64,000 nt of DNA from Arthrobacter ipis (GCF_014694315.1 NZ_JAAOXD010000009.1:320575-384574); one strand, 5' to 3'. Counted from the stretch's first letter, positions 16,330 to 25,733 are shown. Notes: generated by a model not told the origin, from the sequence alone. Numbers and translations: made by a program.

Positions 16330-17174
16330 GAGAGTTCAATCCCGTTTTTCGTGGCCAGCGCTGCGAAGGCGCGGGCTGCGGCGCCGAAGGCGGCCGGCCC
16401 CGAGAAGCCGCCGAGCTCGTGGGCGCTGGCCAGGTGGGGCTCCAGTGAGGCGAAGCCGGTGAAGCCGTCCGCTTTCAGGGCGGCGATGGTGGCATCCAGT
16501 TCGCCGTCGCCCTCGCCTGAGGGCACCACCTCCCCGCTGGCAGCGAGTGCGTCCTTGACCTGGAAGTACTCGAGGTAGGGGCGCAGCATGGCGTAACCCT
16601 CGGTGTAGGGCTTGATGCCCACCTGAACGAAGTTTGCGTTGTCCCAGGCGATCCGCAGCGCCGGCGAGTCCACGGTCTTCATGATGTCCAGGACATGCTC
16701 CGGGGTGTCGCCGTAGATGCCTTTTTCGTTCTCATGCAGAAGCACGACGCCGGCTTCCGCGGCGAGGGCCGCAAGCGCGCCCATGCGCACCATGACGTCG
16801 TCGCGGATGTCTTCCGCGCTCTGGCCTTCGGCCCGGAAGAAGGAGAAGACGCGGATGTACTTGGTGTCCAGGCCGTTGGCTACGGAGACGATTTGGCGGA
16901 GCCTGTCCAGCTCGTGCTCGATCGGGAGGCCCACGTCCACCTTGCCAATGGGGCTGGCCACGGCCGAGACTTTCAGGCCTTGTTCATCGAGGATCTCCTT
17001 GAGCGCGGCCACCTGCTGCGGTTCCAGCTCCGAGACATTGGTGCCCCAGGCGCTGCGCACCTCGATGTGGCTTGCGCCCAACGCCAGTAATACCGCACAC
17101 TGCACCGCAGGGTCCGGATGTATCTCATCGCCGAAGCCTGAGAGCGGCCAGACTGCTGTTGTTGTTTTGCTCAC
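16326..17174 (-). CDS. Sugar phosphate isomerase/epimerase (second copy)
   Basis: A 282-residue TIM-barrel protein of the AP_endonuc_2/xylose isomerase-like family. Candidate metal ligands sit in VVLLHENEKGIYGD, RIAWDNANFVQVG and YFQVKDALAASGEV, with a final Glu in FASLEPHL. The GTG start at 17174 has AGGAGACC upstream. It is the first gene of a two-gene leftward operon with a Gfo/Idh dehydrogenase and is divergent from the second lacI gene; the operator at 17287-17302 lies in the shared promoter region. Confidence 0.82.
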   Translation of the reverse strand: MSKTTTAVWPLSGFGDEIHPDPAVQCAVLLALGASHIEVRSAWGTNVSELEPQQVAALKEILDEQGLKVSAVASPIGKVDVGLPIEHELDRLRQIVSVANGLDTKYIRVFSFFRAEGQSAEDIRDDVMVRMGALAALAAEAGVVLLHENEKGIYGDTPEHVLDIMKTVDSPALRIAWDNANFVQVGIKPYTEGYAMLRPYLEYFQVKDALAASGEVVPSGEGDGELDATIAALKADGFTGFASLEPHLASAHELGGFSGPAAFGAAARAFAALATKNGIELS

Positions 17175-17286
17175 GCGGGTCTCCTGGGTTTCGCGGCCGC
17201 CGCGCGGGCAGCTCGCGTTCCAGCTCCAGTGCGGTGAGGCAGTTTACAAACAATGTCCCCCCAGCTTAGCCAGGGCTGCGACGAAA

Positions 17287-17302
17287 TGACAACCGGTTGC
17301 CA
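17287..17302. promoter_or_regulatory. LacI-type operator in the divergent isomerase/lacI promoter region
   Basis: TGACAACCGGTTGCCA is the same motif as at 6525, with one change in the left half. It lies 113 nt before the leftward isomerase start and 108 nt before the rightward lacI start, so it could control both, including autoregulation of the lacI gene. Confidence 0.75.
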
Positions 17303-17409
17303 AATCCTTGTCAGCTGTGGCATTCTTGGCTGACAGGTTCTGTGGCGGCAGCCACAGGAGCCCATTTGACCTGGCCAGAACGGCCCGGCCGCGTTCAGAG
17401 AGGAGCGCC

Positions 17410-18435
17410 GTGGCTACGACGCAAGCAGCAGCAGTGGACCGCCCGCCCACCATCCACGACATCGCAGCCCTCTGCGGCGTGGCGGCCTCCACCGTTTCCC
17501 GGGCGCTCTCCACCCCGGACCGCGTTAATATCCGGACGCGCCAGCGGATCGAGGCGGCCGCAGCGCAACTGAACTACATCCCCAACAGCCAGGCCAAGGC
17601 GCTGAGCTCCGGGCGGACCGGTGCCGTGGGAGTGCTGGTACCCGACATCACCAACCCGTTCTACTTCGACCTCATCCGGGGTACCCAGCTCCAGCTCAAG
17701 GCCGCCGGGTACACGCAGCTGCTGGTGGATACGGAGGAATCCGATGAAGTCGAAGCCAGCGCCATGGAGCAGCTGCGCAAGAGCGCGGACGGAATCGTCG
17801 TGGCTGCCTCCCGGCTGAGTGACGAGGCCTTGCTTGCCGCTGCAGCGAAGATGCCGATGGTCACGGTCAACCGCGACGTCCCCGGGGTCCCCGCAGTCCT
17901 CATCGACACCCCATCCGCCACCACCCAGGCCCTTGACCACCTCATCTCACTCGGCCATACCGACGTCGCCTACATGGCCGGGCCGCTCACCTCACAGTCC
18001 AGCACCCGCCGCTGGACTACCCTGGCGGAGGCAGCCAAGGAGCGCGGGGTGGAAGTGCGCGCGCTCGGACCGTTCGCGCCCAAGACACAGTCCGGCGCAG
18101 TCGCCGCCGACGCCGCCGTGCACAGCGGCGTGACGGCCTGCATCGTGTTCAACGACCTCATAGCTATCGGCATGCTCCAGCGCCTCCGCGAACGCGGCAT
18201 CCGTGTCCCGGAGGACATGAGCATCGTGGGCTGCGACGACATTTTCGGCGCCGACTTCTGCAACCCGCCGCTCTCAACCATGGCATCGCCCATCGAGCAG
18301 GCAGGCCGCGTAGCGGTGTCCATGCTGCTCGCGCAGCTCAGCCCTGTGGCGGGCGGCGTTACACGCAGCCGCTCCGTGATGCCCACCCACCTCACGGTCC
18401 GGGGCTCCACGGGACCAGCGCCGGGAATGCGATAG
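17410..18435 (+). CDS. LacI-family transcriptional regulator (divergent)
   Basis: A 341-residue regulator. HTH and hinge: PTIHDIAALCGVAASTVSRAL and LNYIPNSQAKAL (about residues 13-66). The sensor domain has GVLVPDITNPFYFDLIRG and VPEDMSIVGCDDIFGADFCNP. GTG at 17410 was chosen because AGGAG lies 6 nt upstream; the frame is open further up but without a ribosome site. It resembles the LacI protein at 6.6 kb in both the HTH and the IFGADF segment, which suggests paralogues that may recognise the same operators. Sits divergent from the isomerase-dehydrogenase pair. Confidence 0.92.
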   Translation: MATTQAAAVDRPPTIHDIAALCGVAASTVSRALSTPDRVNIRTRQRIEAAAAQLNYIPNSQAKALSSGRTGAVGVLVPDITNPFYFDLIRGTQLQLKAAGYTQLLVDTEESDEVEASAMEQLRKSADGIVVAASRLSDEALLAAAAKMPMVTVNRDVPGVPAVLIDTPSATTQALDHLISLGHTDVAYMAGPLTSQSSTRRWTTLAEAAKERGVEVRALGPFAPKTQSGAVAADAAVHSGVTACIVFNDLIAIGMLQRLRERGIRVPEDMSIVGCDDIFGADFCNPPLSTMASPIEQAGRVAVSMLLAQLSPVAGGVTRSRSVMPTHLTVRGSTGPAPGMR

Positions 18436-18567
18436 GCACTCTGCTTCCGCGACGGACAGGGCGTCACCGCGGACATGGACTTTCATCAGGCTCCCGGTTC
18501 CCAGGTCTATCCTGAGCTTCACTACCAACGTCTGGCGGGCCAGCCGCCCTGATCAGGAGTGATCAAT

Positions 18568-19809
18568 GTGAGTAACGTGAGCGCAGTGTTGACCGGCATC
18601 GAGGCAGAGCTCGGTTGGGTCCGGGAAATCTACCAGAACCTTCACCGGCATCCGGAGCTGAGCCTGGAGGAACACCAAACCGCCAAACTCGTGACGGACA
18701 GGCTTCTGGCGTTCGGGTACGAAGTGAAACCCATTGGAGGTACCGGCGTTGTGGGCGTACTGGCCAGCGGGGACGGACCCGCAGTCCTGGCGCGGGCGGA
18801 CATGGACGCGCTGCCGGTCACAGAAGCCACAGGACTGCCCTACGCCTCGGAAGTGGGCGGGGTGATGCACGCCTGCGGCCACGATGTCCACGTCAGCACA
18901 CTGCTGGGTGCCGCCAAGCTCATGGCGGACGGCCGCGACGCGTGGTCCGGGACCTACATCGTGCTGTTCCAGCCAGCGGAAGAGGTAGGCGCCGGGTCCA
19001 AAGTCATGGTCGAGGACGGCCTGACCACGAAAATACCGCGGCCCGATGTCGCACTGGCCCAGCACGTGATGCCCCTTCCGGCCGGGACCATCGCCATCAA
19101 GCCGGGCCCGGTCCTTTCCGCGGCGGACTCGCTCAAGATCACCGTTTACGGGACCGGCGCGCACGGCTCCATGCCTCACATGTCCGTCGACCCGGTGGTG
19201 CTGGCCTCCTCGATCGTGCTTCGGCTGCAAACGGTCGTCTCCCGGGAGACCAGGCCGGGAGAATTCGCGGTAGTCACCGTGGGGGCCTTCAACGCCGGGG
19301 CCACAGCGAATATCATCCCGGACCGGGCCACGCTGTTGCTGAACATCCGCACCTACGACGACGCCGTCCGGTCGGCGGTCCTCGCGGCGATCGAAAGGAT
19401 CGTGAAGGGCGAATGCGTTACGGCCGGCTCCCCGCGGGAACCCGAGTTCGAGTACTACGACCGCTTCCCGCTCACTACCAATGACTCCGCCGTCACGGAC
19501 CGCGTCACGGCTGCCTTCACCTCCCACTTTGGCGCGACGGCCATTCAGCACGCCTTGCCGCAGACGGCATCCGAGGACTTCAGCCGCATTCCGGAGGCCT
19601 TCGGCGTTCCCTACACTTTCTGGCTCCTCGGTGGGGTGGAACCGGAAACCTACCGTGCCGCCGTCGCCAACGGAACCGTGTTCCAGGACATTCCTGCCAA
19701 TCACTCCCCCTCCTTCGCCCCGCTGGTCGACCCGACGCTGTCACTCGGCGTACAGGCCCACGTGGTGGCCGCGTTATCGTACCTGTCCCAGCCAACTGAT
19801 TCCCGGTGA
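18568..19809 (+). CDS. M20 family metal-dependent amidohydrolase
   Basis: A 413-residue M20D-type hydrolase (hippurate/IAA-amino acid/N-acyl-amino acid amidohydrolase group), cytosolic. The two-metal site is intact: RADMDALPV (about residues 76-84), HACGHDVH with Cys103 and His105, QPAEE with Glu138-Glu139, His166 in AQHVMP and a C-terminal His in PANHSPSF. Dimerisation-domain motif YGTGAHGSMPH follows. GTG at 18568 was taken because AGGAG ends 8 nt before it; the GTG at 18559 overlaps that site. The gene is 132 nt after lacI and unlinked to the uronate theme. Substrate among N-acyl amino acids cannot be fixed; release of benzoate from hippurate is one possibility. Confidence 0.85.
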   Translation: MSNVSAVLTGIEAELGWVREIYQNLHRHPELSLEEHQTAKLVTDRLLAFGYEVKPIGGTGVVGVLASGDGPAVLARADMDALPVTEATGLPYASEVGGVMHACGHDVHVSTLLGAAKLMADGRDAWSGTYIVLFQPAEEVGAGSKVMVEDGLTTKIPRPDVALAQHVMPLPAGTIAIKPGPVLSAADSLKITVYGTGAHGSMPHMSVDPVVLASSIVLRLQTVVSRETRPGEFAVVTVGAFNAGATANIIPDRATLLLNIRTYDDAVRSAVLAAIERIVKGECVTAGSPREPEFEYYDRFPLTTNDSAVTDRVTAAFTSHFGATAIQHALPQTASEDFSRIPEAFGVPYTFWLLGGVEPETYRAAVANGTVFQDIPANHSPSFAPLVDPTLSLGVQAHVVAALSYLSQPTDSR

Positions 19810-19869
19810 ACGCCGCGGGACGATGTCCTGACCCGCTGTTGCCGGACCGTTCTGCATCTAGACCGCGTT

Positions 19870-20863
19870 TTACAGATGAACTGCGGGGGCGTCGGGGGAA
19901 GCAGTGCCGCTGAAGGTTTTGCGGCTGATGTTGATCAGCCGCAACGCGATGGGAGCAATCAGGATGGCATCTCCTGCCGCCCAGATGAAGAGAGGCCCGA
20001 CAGCGGTGGGAATTTTTCGCGCCGAGTACCGGCAGGTGCTTGGCCACGATGCCTCCCGTGGCAATCAGCACCACCGTCATGGGCAGTGACGCCACCCCTG
20101 CAGCGAACGGTGCGAAGCCCAGCACGATCTGGATGTAGAAGTTGATGAAAAGGATACCGCCAATGAGAACGGCTCCGGCCAGGAAAGATGCCAGGAAGGC
20201 AGCTGCACGGTTGCGTTCGGTGGCAACCCGCAGAGGCAGCAAGGGCTGCTTGACCCGCCTTTCGACCACCCCGAACAGCACCATCAGCACGGCGCCGGCC
20301 AGGATAAATCCCCAGGCTTCCGGCGCGGCCCAGCCATGTTCGGCATTGGTGAAGCCGTAGACCAGCGAGCCTAGCCCCAGTGCCGCCAGGGCCACACCGG
20401 GCCAGTCGTAGTCGGTGGCTCCGCCGGCCTTGCTCTCCTGCACGCGCTTCCACACGCCGACCAGTGCTATTGCTGCGATAGGGACGTTGACGAAGAAGCA
20501 CCAGCGCCAGGATACGTAGTCGGTGAGGAAGCCGCCCAGCAGGACGCCGGCCGCGGCACCCACGCCGCTGATGGAGCCGAAGATTGCAAATGCCGTGCCC
20601 CGTTCCTTTCCGCCCGGAAAGGAGACTGTGAGGAGGGCGAGTGCGGCCGGAGCCAGCAACGCCGCGAAGAGGCCCTGGAGGGCGCGGGCGCCGATGAGTT
20701 CCCAAGGCGCCTGGGCGAGTCCGCCCGCCAGGGAGGCCACTGCAAAACCGGCGGACGCTGTCATGAAAGCGCGCTTTCGCCCCCAGAAGTCCGCGATGCG
20801 GCCGTCCAGCAGCAGGAAAGCTCCGAGCGCCAGGCACAGGGCGGGGGGCTGTCCATCCCACAA
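19870..20863 (-). pseudogene. Broken MFS drug-efflux-type transporter (DHA2-like)
   Basis: The remnant begins inside the second helix (ALGAFLLLDGRIADFWGRKRAF), so the usual first 50 or so residues are missing, and runs through helices typical of 14-TM DHA2 exporters (GARALQGLFAALLAPAALALL, YVSWRWCFFVNVPI). At about 20013-20017 a run of five T on the plus strand appears to have gained one base: the frame reads IVAKHLPVLGAK and then the matching family sequence IPTAVGPLFIWAAGDAIL continues in another frame. It ends at a stop at 19870, well short of the usual C-terminus. Three lesions (5' truncation, frameshift, 3' truncation) make it non-functional. It is convergent with the M20 gene. Confidence 0.8.
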
Positions 20864-20885
20864 TCATATGAGAGCTTCGTAACGG

Positions 20886-21030
20886 CTACTTCCCCTTGCC
20901 TCCGCCGAGCGTAAAGGGCAGAACCAGTCGGGACCGGTGATGCGCGTCGCGGTAGATCTTGTGCCTGACCGGCCGGCCCACCGGCAGGTGGAAGGCGTTG
21001 GGAGGGAGGTCCCCGGTACCGTAAGAAGTC
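20886..21030 (-). other. Short coding-like fragment, family not recognised; rest of the gap empty
   Basis: Read on the minus strand, 48 codons between stops end in HRSRLVLPFTLGGGKGK, with no start codon and codon use like real genes of this window. It looks like the 3' end of a lost gene adjoining the broken MFS transporter. The remaining gap up to the MarR gene (21031-21258) shows no gene or clear hairpin. The family is not recognised. Confidence 0.3.
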
Positions 21031-21258
21031 TACCTATTTCCAGCTGGTACTGGGCGGTCGATTGAATCCCGCACGCTCGCTCAAGCTGAAAGTAGCATTG
21101 CTAATTTGCTCGACATCTAGTAACTTGTTGAGTGATGAGGTTCCGCTACTTGCGCCCGAGCTGTTAGTGGGGCTGGATGCAGCCTCGAGAACATAGACAA
21201 GTAAAGGGACAGCGAGGAGCGCGAAGCGTGGATCACTCTAGGAGCTTTGACTGAAGCG

Positions 21259-21804
21259 ATGGACGAATCGACCACCCCACAGGATGCGCGACTCAGTGGC
21301 GCCGCGTTCGAAAAGCTGGCGAACGACTCCATGAGGGAGATGTTTCCTGAGTACGACGAGGGCGCGATGGCCCTTTGCTTCAACCTGATACGTCTCGCTA
21401 ACAGGATCACCGCCGACCTGGAAGTCAGCGTCCACCGCCCCGGAAGCCTCAGCTTTTCTGCTTTCAGGCTTCTTTTCGCCATTCGGGCGGTTGGAGCAGG
21501 CTATCCCAATGAGCTGGCAAGGCTATCGAGCATTTCAAGCGCCTCTATGTCGAGCCTGCTCAACACCTTGGAAAAGTACGGGTTGGTGACCCGGGAGGCA
21601 GACGCTTTTGACAAGCGCAAAACGCTTGTTCGGCTCACGCCACTTGGGGAGGGGCGTGTAACAGAGCTTGCGCGTAAGAACAGCCTGCGCGAAAGCGACT
21701 GGGCAGAAGGTCTTACGAGGACCGAAGCGACCATCCTGACTGAACTGTTACGGAAGCTTCTACTACACCACCCGCCTCGTCCCCAGAACTTTGAGGCACC
21801 TTAA
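21259..21804 (+). CDS. MarR-family transcriptional regulator (MobR-like by context)
   Basis: A 181-residue winged-helix regulator. The HTH region reads LSFSAFRLLFAIRAVG through LARLSSISSASMSSLLNTLEKYGLV, and the wing is TREADAFDKRKTLVRLTPLGEG. ATG at 21259 is preferred, with AGGAG 14 nt upstream; a TTG at 21247 is nearer to that site but too close. It lies 181 nt upstream of and co-oriented with a 3-hydroxybenzoate 4-monooxygenase gene. MarR-type MobR controls mobA in Comamonas, so a similar aromatic-acid-responsive role is inferred. Confidence 0.85.
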   Translation: MDESTTPQDARLSGAAFEKLANDSMREMFPEYDEGAMALCFNLIRLANRITADLEVSVHRPGSLSFSAFRLLFAIRAVGAGYPNELARLSSISSASMSSLLNTLEKYGLVTREADAFDKRKTLVRLTPLGEGRVTELARKNSLRESDWAEGLTRTEATILTELLRKLLLHHPPRPQNFEAP

Positions 21805-21985
21805 ATCCGTCGCCCCTGATAAAGCACGGTCGCGGTGAAACCCGGCAACAAGCAGGAGTAGCCGGGACGGATCCCTGAACAGTCCGCACAACCTTTGGGC
21901 AAGGGCAAGTAGTTACATTTCAAATATCAGGCGTCGCGTTCCGTCGAGCTTCGACGCTGAGCGCTTACAACGAAGTGAGGAATCC

Positions 21986-23941
21986 GTGCAGTTTCACCAT
22001 CATGGTTATGTGTCCGGGGACCCGTGTGTCCAGCCCGCTGCAGGGGTCGGCATTAACAGGCCGGCTGAGCTTCCGGACGAGGTCGATGTGTTGATTGTCG
22101 GCACGGGGCCCGCAGGAATGCTTGCCGCTGCGCAACTGTCGCAGTTCCCGAACATCACCACCCGCATCATCGAGCGACGCCCCGGCAGGCTCGCTATTGG
22201 CCAGGCCGATGGAATCCAGTGTCGCACAGTCGAAACCTTCCAGGCTTTCGGGTTTGCCGAGCGAATCACTGCCGAGGCATACCGGATCACCGAGACGGCG
22301 TTCTGGAAACCGGACCCTGCAGACCCCTCCCGCATCATCCGCACGGCCCGCACCCCGGATGACCCCGCCGAAATCAGCGAGTTCCCCCACCTCGTCGTTA
22401 ACCAGGCCCGCGTGCTGGACTACTTCGCCGAATACATGGCCAACTCGCCCACACGAATGAAGCCCGATTACGGCTACGAGTTCCAAGGACTGAAGGTGGC
22501 GGGCCAGGGTGAATACCCGGTTACGGTTACGCTGCTTTCCACTGCGGGCCCGAACGAGGGCCAGGCGCGGATCGTCAAGGCGAAGTACGTTGTTGGCGCG
22601 GACGGTGCGCGCAGCAAGGTGCGCCAGGCGATCGGATGCACGCTCGCCGGCGATCAGGCCAACCATGCCTGGGGCGTCATGGATGTACTGGCGGCCACAG
22701 ACTTTCCCGATGTTCGCGTGAAGTGCGCCATCCAGGGTGAAAAAGGCAGCATCCTTTTGATCCCCCGCGAGGGTGGACACCTGTTCCGCATGTACGTTGA
22801 CCTGGGCGAGGTAGACCCGCACAACAAGGGGGCAGTGCGCAGCACCAGCATCGAGGAGATCATTTCCAAGGCGAATGAGATCCTGCACCCCTACACGGTG
22901 GACGTGCGCAACGTGGCCTGGCACAGCGTCTACGAGGTGGGCCACCGACTCACGGACCGGTTCGACGACGTCCTGCCGGAGGAGCGCGGTACCCGAACGC
23001 CGCGCGTGTTCATCACCGGCGACGCCTGCCACACCCACAGCGCCAAGGCCGGGCAGGGCATGAATGTCTCCATGCAGGATGGCTTCAACATCGCGTGGAA
23101 GTTGGGGCACGTCCTCGAGGGCCGCAGCCCGGAAGGCCTCCTCTCCACCTACTCGGAGGAACGCCAGGTGGTGGCCAAGAACCTGATCGACTTCGACAAG
23201 GAATGGTCAACCCTGATGGCCAAAAAGCGTGAGGAATTCGAGGATCCTGCGGAGCTGGAGGACTTTTACGTGCGGACCGCCGAGTTCCCCGCGGGTTTCA
23301 TGACCCAGTACGCACCGTCCATGCTGGTAGGCAAGGCTGAGCACCAGGACCTGGCCACGGGGTTCCCGGTGGGCAAGCGCTTCAAGTCCGCGCCGGTGAT
23401 GCGGGTGGCGGACGCCAACCCTGTGCACCTGGGCCACCACGCTAAAGCTGACGGTCGCTGGCGGATCTATGTCTTCGCCGACCCGGCCCAGCCCGGAACC
23501 GCCTCAGCCACGAACCAACTCGCCGAATGGTTCGCAGCCTCACTGGAGTCCCCCCTTGCCATCACCCCGGCAGGGGCCGACCCCGATGCCTGGTTCGACC
23601 TGAAGGTGATCTACCAGCAGAGCCACCACGACATCGACTTCGGTGCCGTTCCCGCCGTCTTCAAGCCCGAGGTGGGCCCGTTCAGGTTGACGGACTACGA
23701 AAAGGTTTACGCCGCAGACCAAAAGGCGGACATCTTCGACCTCCGCGGGCTCAACCGCGGCGGCGTCGTCGTGGTGGTCCGCCCGGACCAGTACGTGGCA
23801 AACGTCCTGCCACTGACCGCAACGGCCGAGCTCGCCGCGTTCTTTGCACCCCTTCTGCAGCCACAGCAACAGAGGGAGCTTCTTTCCGCGGATCTGCCCG
23901 GTGGGCCCGCCACGGCTCCCGTTATTTCGTTCTCCGTCTGA
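21986..23941 (+). CDS. mobA: 3-hydroxybenzoate 4-monooxygenase-type FAD hydroxylase
   Basis: A 651-residue class A flavoprotein monooxygenase of the phenol-hydroxylase size class, which adds one oxygen to an aromatic ring using NADPH and O2. The FAD motif is VDVLIVGTGPAGMLAA (about residues 33-48), the DG motif is VVGADGARSKVR, and the FAD-ribityl motif is GDACHTHSAKAGQGMN. The C-terminal thioredoxin-like domain (from about residue 440) is present, as in MobA and phenol 2-monooxygenase. GTG at 21986 has GTGAGGA upstream. The closest family I recognise is MobA, giving protocatechuate; phenol 2-monooxygenase is the alternative. No protocatechuate ring-cleavage genes occur in the window. Neighbours are a MarR regulator and a symporter. 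Confidence 0.82.
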   Translation: MQFHHHGYVSGDPCVQPAAGVGINRPAELPDEVDVLIVGTGPAGMLAAAQLSQFPNITTRIIERRPGRLAIGQADGIQCRTVETFQAFGFAERITAEAYRITETAFWKPDPADPSRIIRTARTPDDPAEISEFPHLVVNQARVLDYFAEYMANSPTRMKPDYGYEFQGLKVAGQGEYPVTVTLLSTAGPNEGQARIVKAKYVVGADGARSKVRQAIGCTLAGDQANHAWGVMDVLAATDFPDVRVKCAIQGEKGSILLIPREGGHLFRMYVDLGEVDPHNKGAVRSTSIEEIISKANEILHPYTVDVRNVAWHSVYEVGHRLTDRFDDVLPEERGTRTPRVFITGDACHTHSAKAGQGMNVSMQDGFNIAWKLGHVLEGRSPEGLLSTYSEERQVVAKNLIDFDKEWSTLMAKKREEFEDPAELEDFYVRTAEFPAGFMTQYAPSMLVGKAEHQDLATGFPVGKRFKSAPVMRVADANPVHLGHHAKADGRWRIYVFADPAQPGTASATNQLAEWFAASLESPLAITPAGADPDAWFDLKVIYQQSHHDIDFGAVPAVFKPEVGPFRLTDYEKVYAADQKADIFDLRGLNRGGVVVVVRPDQYVANVLPLTATAELAAFFAPLLQPQQQRELLSADLPGGPATAPVISFSV

Positions 23942-24022
23942 CCAAGCCTGTCAGGTTTCACCGGCAAATACTCCACCTCATCCGCCTCCCCGGATTACAC
24001 CGCTCCCACCAACTGGAGAACC

Positions 24023-25408
24023 ATGAGCATGTCCACCCACAGTTCGAAGACGAACCAACGCCGGGTCGCCTTCGCCACCGTCATCGGCACCACCGTCGAA
24101 TGGTACGACTTCTTCATCTACGCCACGGCCGCCGGCCTGGTGTTCGCGCAATTATTCTTCGAACCGGCCGGGGCCTCCATCGGTCTCCTGTTGTCATTTG
24201 CATCCGTCGGGATCAGCTTCCTCTTTCGGCCCCTCGGCGCCTTTCTGGCCGGCCACTACGGCGATAGAATCGGCCGCCGAGCCATGCTCGTTCTGACACT
24301 GGTCCTCATGGGTTCGGCAACTACCTTGATCGGCTTCCTGCCGACTTACGCGACCGCTGGCGTTATCGCCCCAGTCATGCTCCTCATGCTGAGGATCCTG
24401 CAAGGTATCTCCGCGGGCGGTGAATGGGGAGGTGCTGTCCTGATGGCAGTCGAGCACGCTCCCCGTGACCGCCGCGGACGGGCCGGCGCGTTCCCCCAGC
24501 TGGGCGTTCCGCTCGGGTTGCTCCTGGCATCCGGTGTTACGGCGCTCATGACCGGTGTAGTCTCCCCCGGAGCGGCGTTCCTCGAGTGGGGATGGCGGGT
24601 TCCCTTCCTGCTAAGCATCGTGCTGATTGTCGTGGGCTACTTTGTCCGCCGGGCGGTGGACGAATCCCCCGTCTTCCAGGAAATCGCCGCAGCCAAGAAG
24701 CAGCCCAGAATACCGATCGTCGAGCTGTTCCGGCGCCACGGACTGCTCGTGATCATCGCGGCCTTGATCTTCGCAGGCAACAACGCTGCAGGCTACATGG
24801 CAACCGGGGGTTTCATCCCCAGCTACGCCTCCAGCCCCGCGGTTGGTCACGGACGCACCGATGTGCTCGTCGGAATCGCTTATGGCGCTGCCGTCTGGCT
24901 CGCCTGCACTTACCTCGCCGGGTACCTCTCTGACAGAATCGGCCGTAAGCGGACCTATTTGGTTGGATTCAGCGCTCAACTGCTGGCTTGCTTTCCGCTC
25001 TTCTGGTTGATCAACACCGGATCCCTGCCGATGCTCTATCTCGCACTGACCATCTTCAGCTTCGGGTTGGGATTGGCTTACGGCCCTCAGGCCGCGCTGT
25101 ACTCAGAAATGTTTCCCGCCTCGGTGCGTTTCTCCGGCGTCTCCATCTCCTACGCACTTGGTGCGATCCTCGGCGGCGCTTTCGCCCCGACAATTGCCAC
25201 AGCTCTGGTCCAGGCCACAGGCGGAACCGAAGCCGTCTCCCTGTATCTGGTCGGGATGACCCTTGTATCCCTCGTGGCCGTCTCCTTGGTCCGCGACCGC
25301 TCAGGCCTGGACCTTTCCATCCGCAACCAAGCCGAACAGGAAGTCGGGGCACTCATCTTTGACCGCCGAACCGCCACCCCCTCGAACGAGGCCGCCCGGA
25401 CCAACTGA
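24023..25408 (+). CDS. MHS-family major facilitator (aromatic or organic acid:H+ symporter)
   Basis: A 461-residue, 12-helix transporter. The start RRVAFATVIGTTVEWYDFFIYATAA and the loop motif GHYGDRIGRRAMLV are hallmarks of the metabolite:H+ symporter branch (ShiA, ProP, citrate and alpha-ketoglutarate permease relatives). LSDRIGRKRTYLVG repeats the motif in the second half. ATG at 24023 has GGAG 5 nt upstream. It follows the mobA-like gene by 81 nt on the same strand, so uptake of 3-hydroxybenzoate is the simplest guess. The family also carries many aliphatic acids. Confidence 0.85.
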   Translation: MSMSTHSSKTNQRRVAFATVIGTTVEWYDFFIYATAAGLVFAQLFFEPAGASIGLLLSFASVGISFLFRPLGAFLAGHYGDRIGRRAMLVLTLVLMGSATTLIGFLPTYATAGVIAPVMLLMLRILQGISAGGEWGGAVLMAVEHAPRDRRGRAGAFPQLGVPLGLLLASGVTALMTGVVSPGAAFLEWGWRVPFLLSIVLIVVGYFVRRAVDESPVFQEIAAAKKQPRIPIVELFRRHGLLVIIAALIFAGNNAAGYMATGGFIPSYASSPAVGHGRTDVLVGIAYGAAVWLACTYLAGYLSDRIGRKRTYLVGFSAQLLACFPLFWLINTGSLPMLYLALTIFSFGLGLAYGPQAALYSEMFPASVRFSGVSISYALGAILGGAFAPTIATALVQATGGTEAVSLYLVGMTLVSLVAVSLVRDRSGLDLSIRNQAEQEVGALIFDRRTATPSNEAARTN

Positions 25409-25733
25409 TCACTCCCCGTCCTCGCACGGCGATCCGTTTAAGCCGGCGAGGGAGTTGACGCACAACAGAAGAGGACTCCACGCCCGTCACGGCTTAGCGT
25501 TGAGCCTCTGGATGACTCGTCAGCCTGGGCAAGGTTGCGGGCCATCTTGGCCCCGGCGGACCGCTTTCTCCTGGAACTCGGAGAGGGACTGGCATGCGCG
25601 CCATCAGGGCATAGAGGTGAAGATCATCGGACTCAGTCACATGCCAGCGTCCGGATCCGCCAACGCCTCGGTGGGGAACTTGGTGCCTGCCGCTGATTCC
25701 GCGGAAGCGATAAAGATGGAGGGCCGGATCCGG
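25409..25733. other. Intergenic stretch between convergent genes, no gene recognised
   Basis: 325 nt between the MHS symporter and nhaA, whose 3' ends face each other. No frame has both a ribosome site and a recognisable protein. One plus-strand frame contains DRFLLELGEGLA, faintly like a nuclease-domain segment, but with stops around it. No strong terminator hairpin was noticed. Confidence 0.5.

Noticed and set aside
25480-25640. DRFLLELGEGLA segment resembling a YhcG/DUF1016 nuclease
   Set aside because: Only about 12 residues match, with no flanking similarity in the same frame, so a pseudogene call is not supported.
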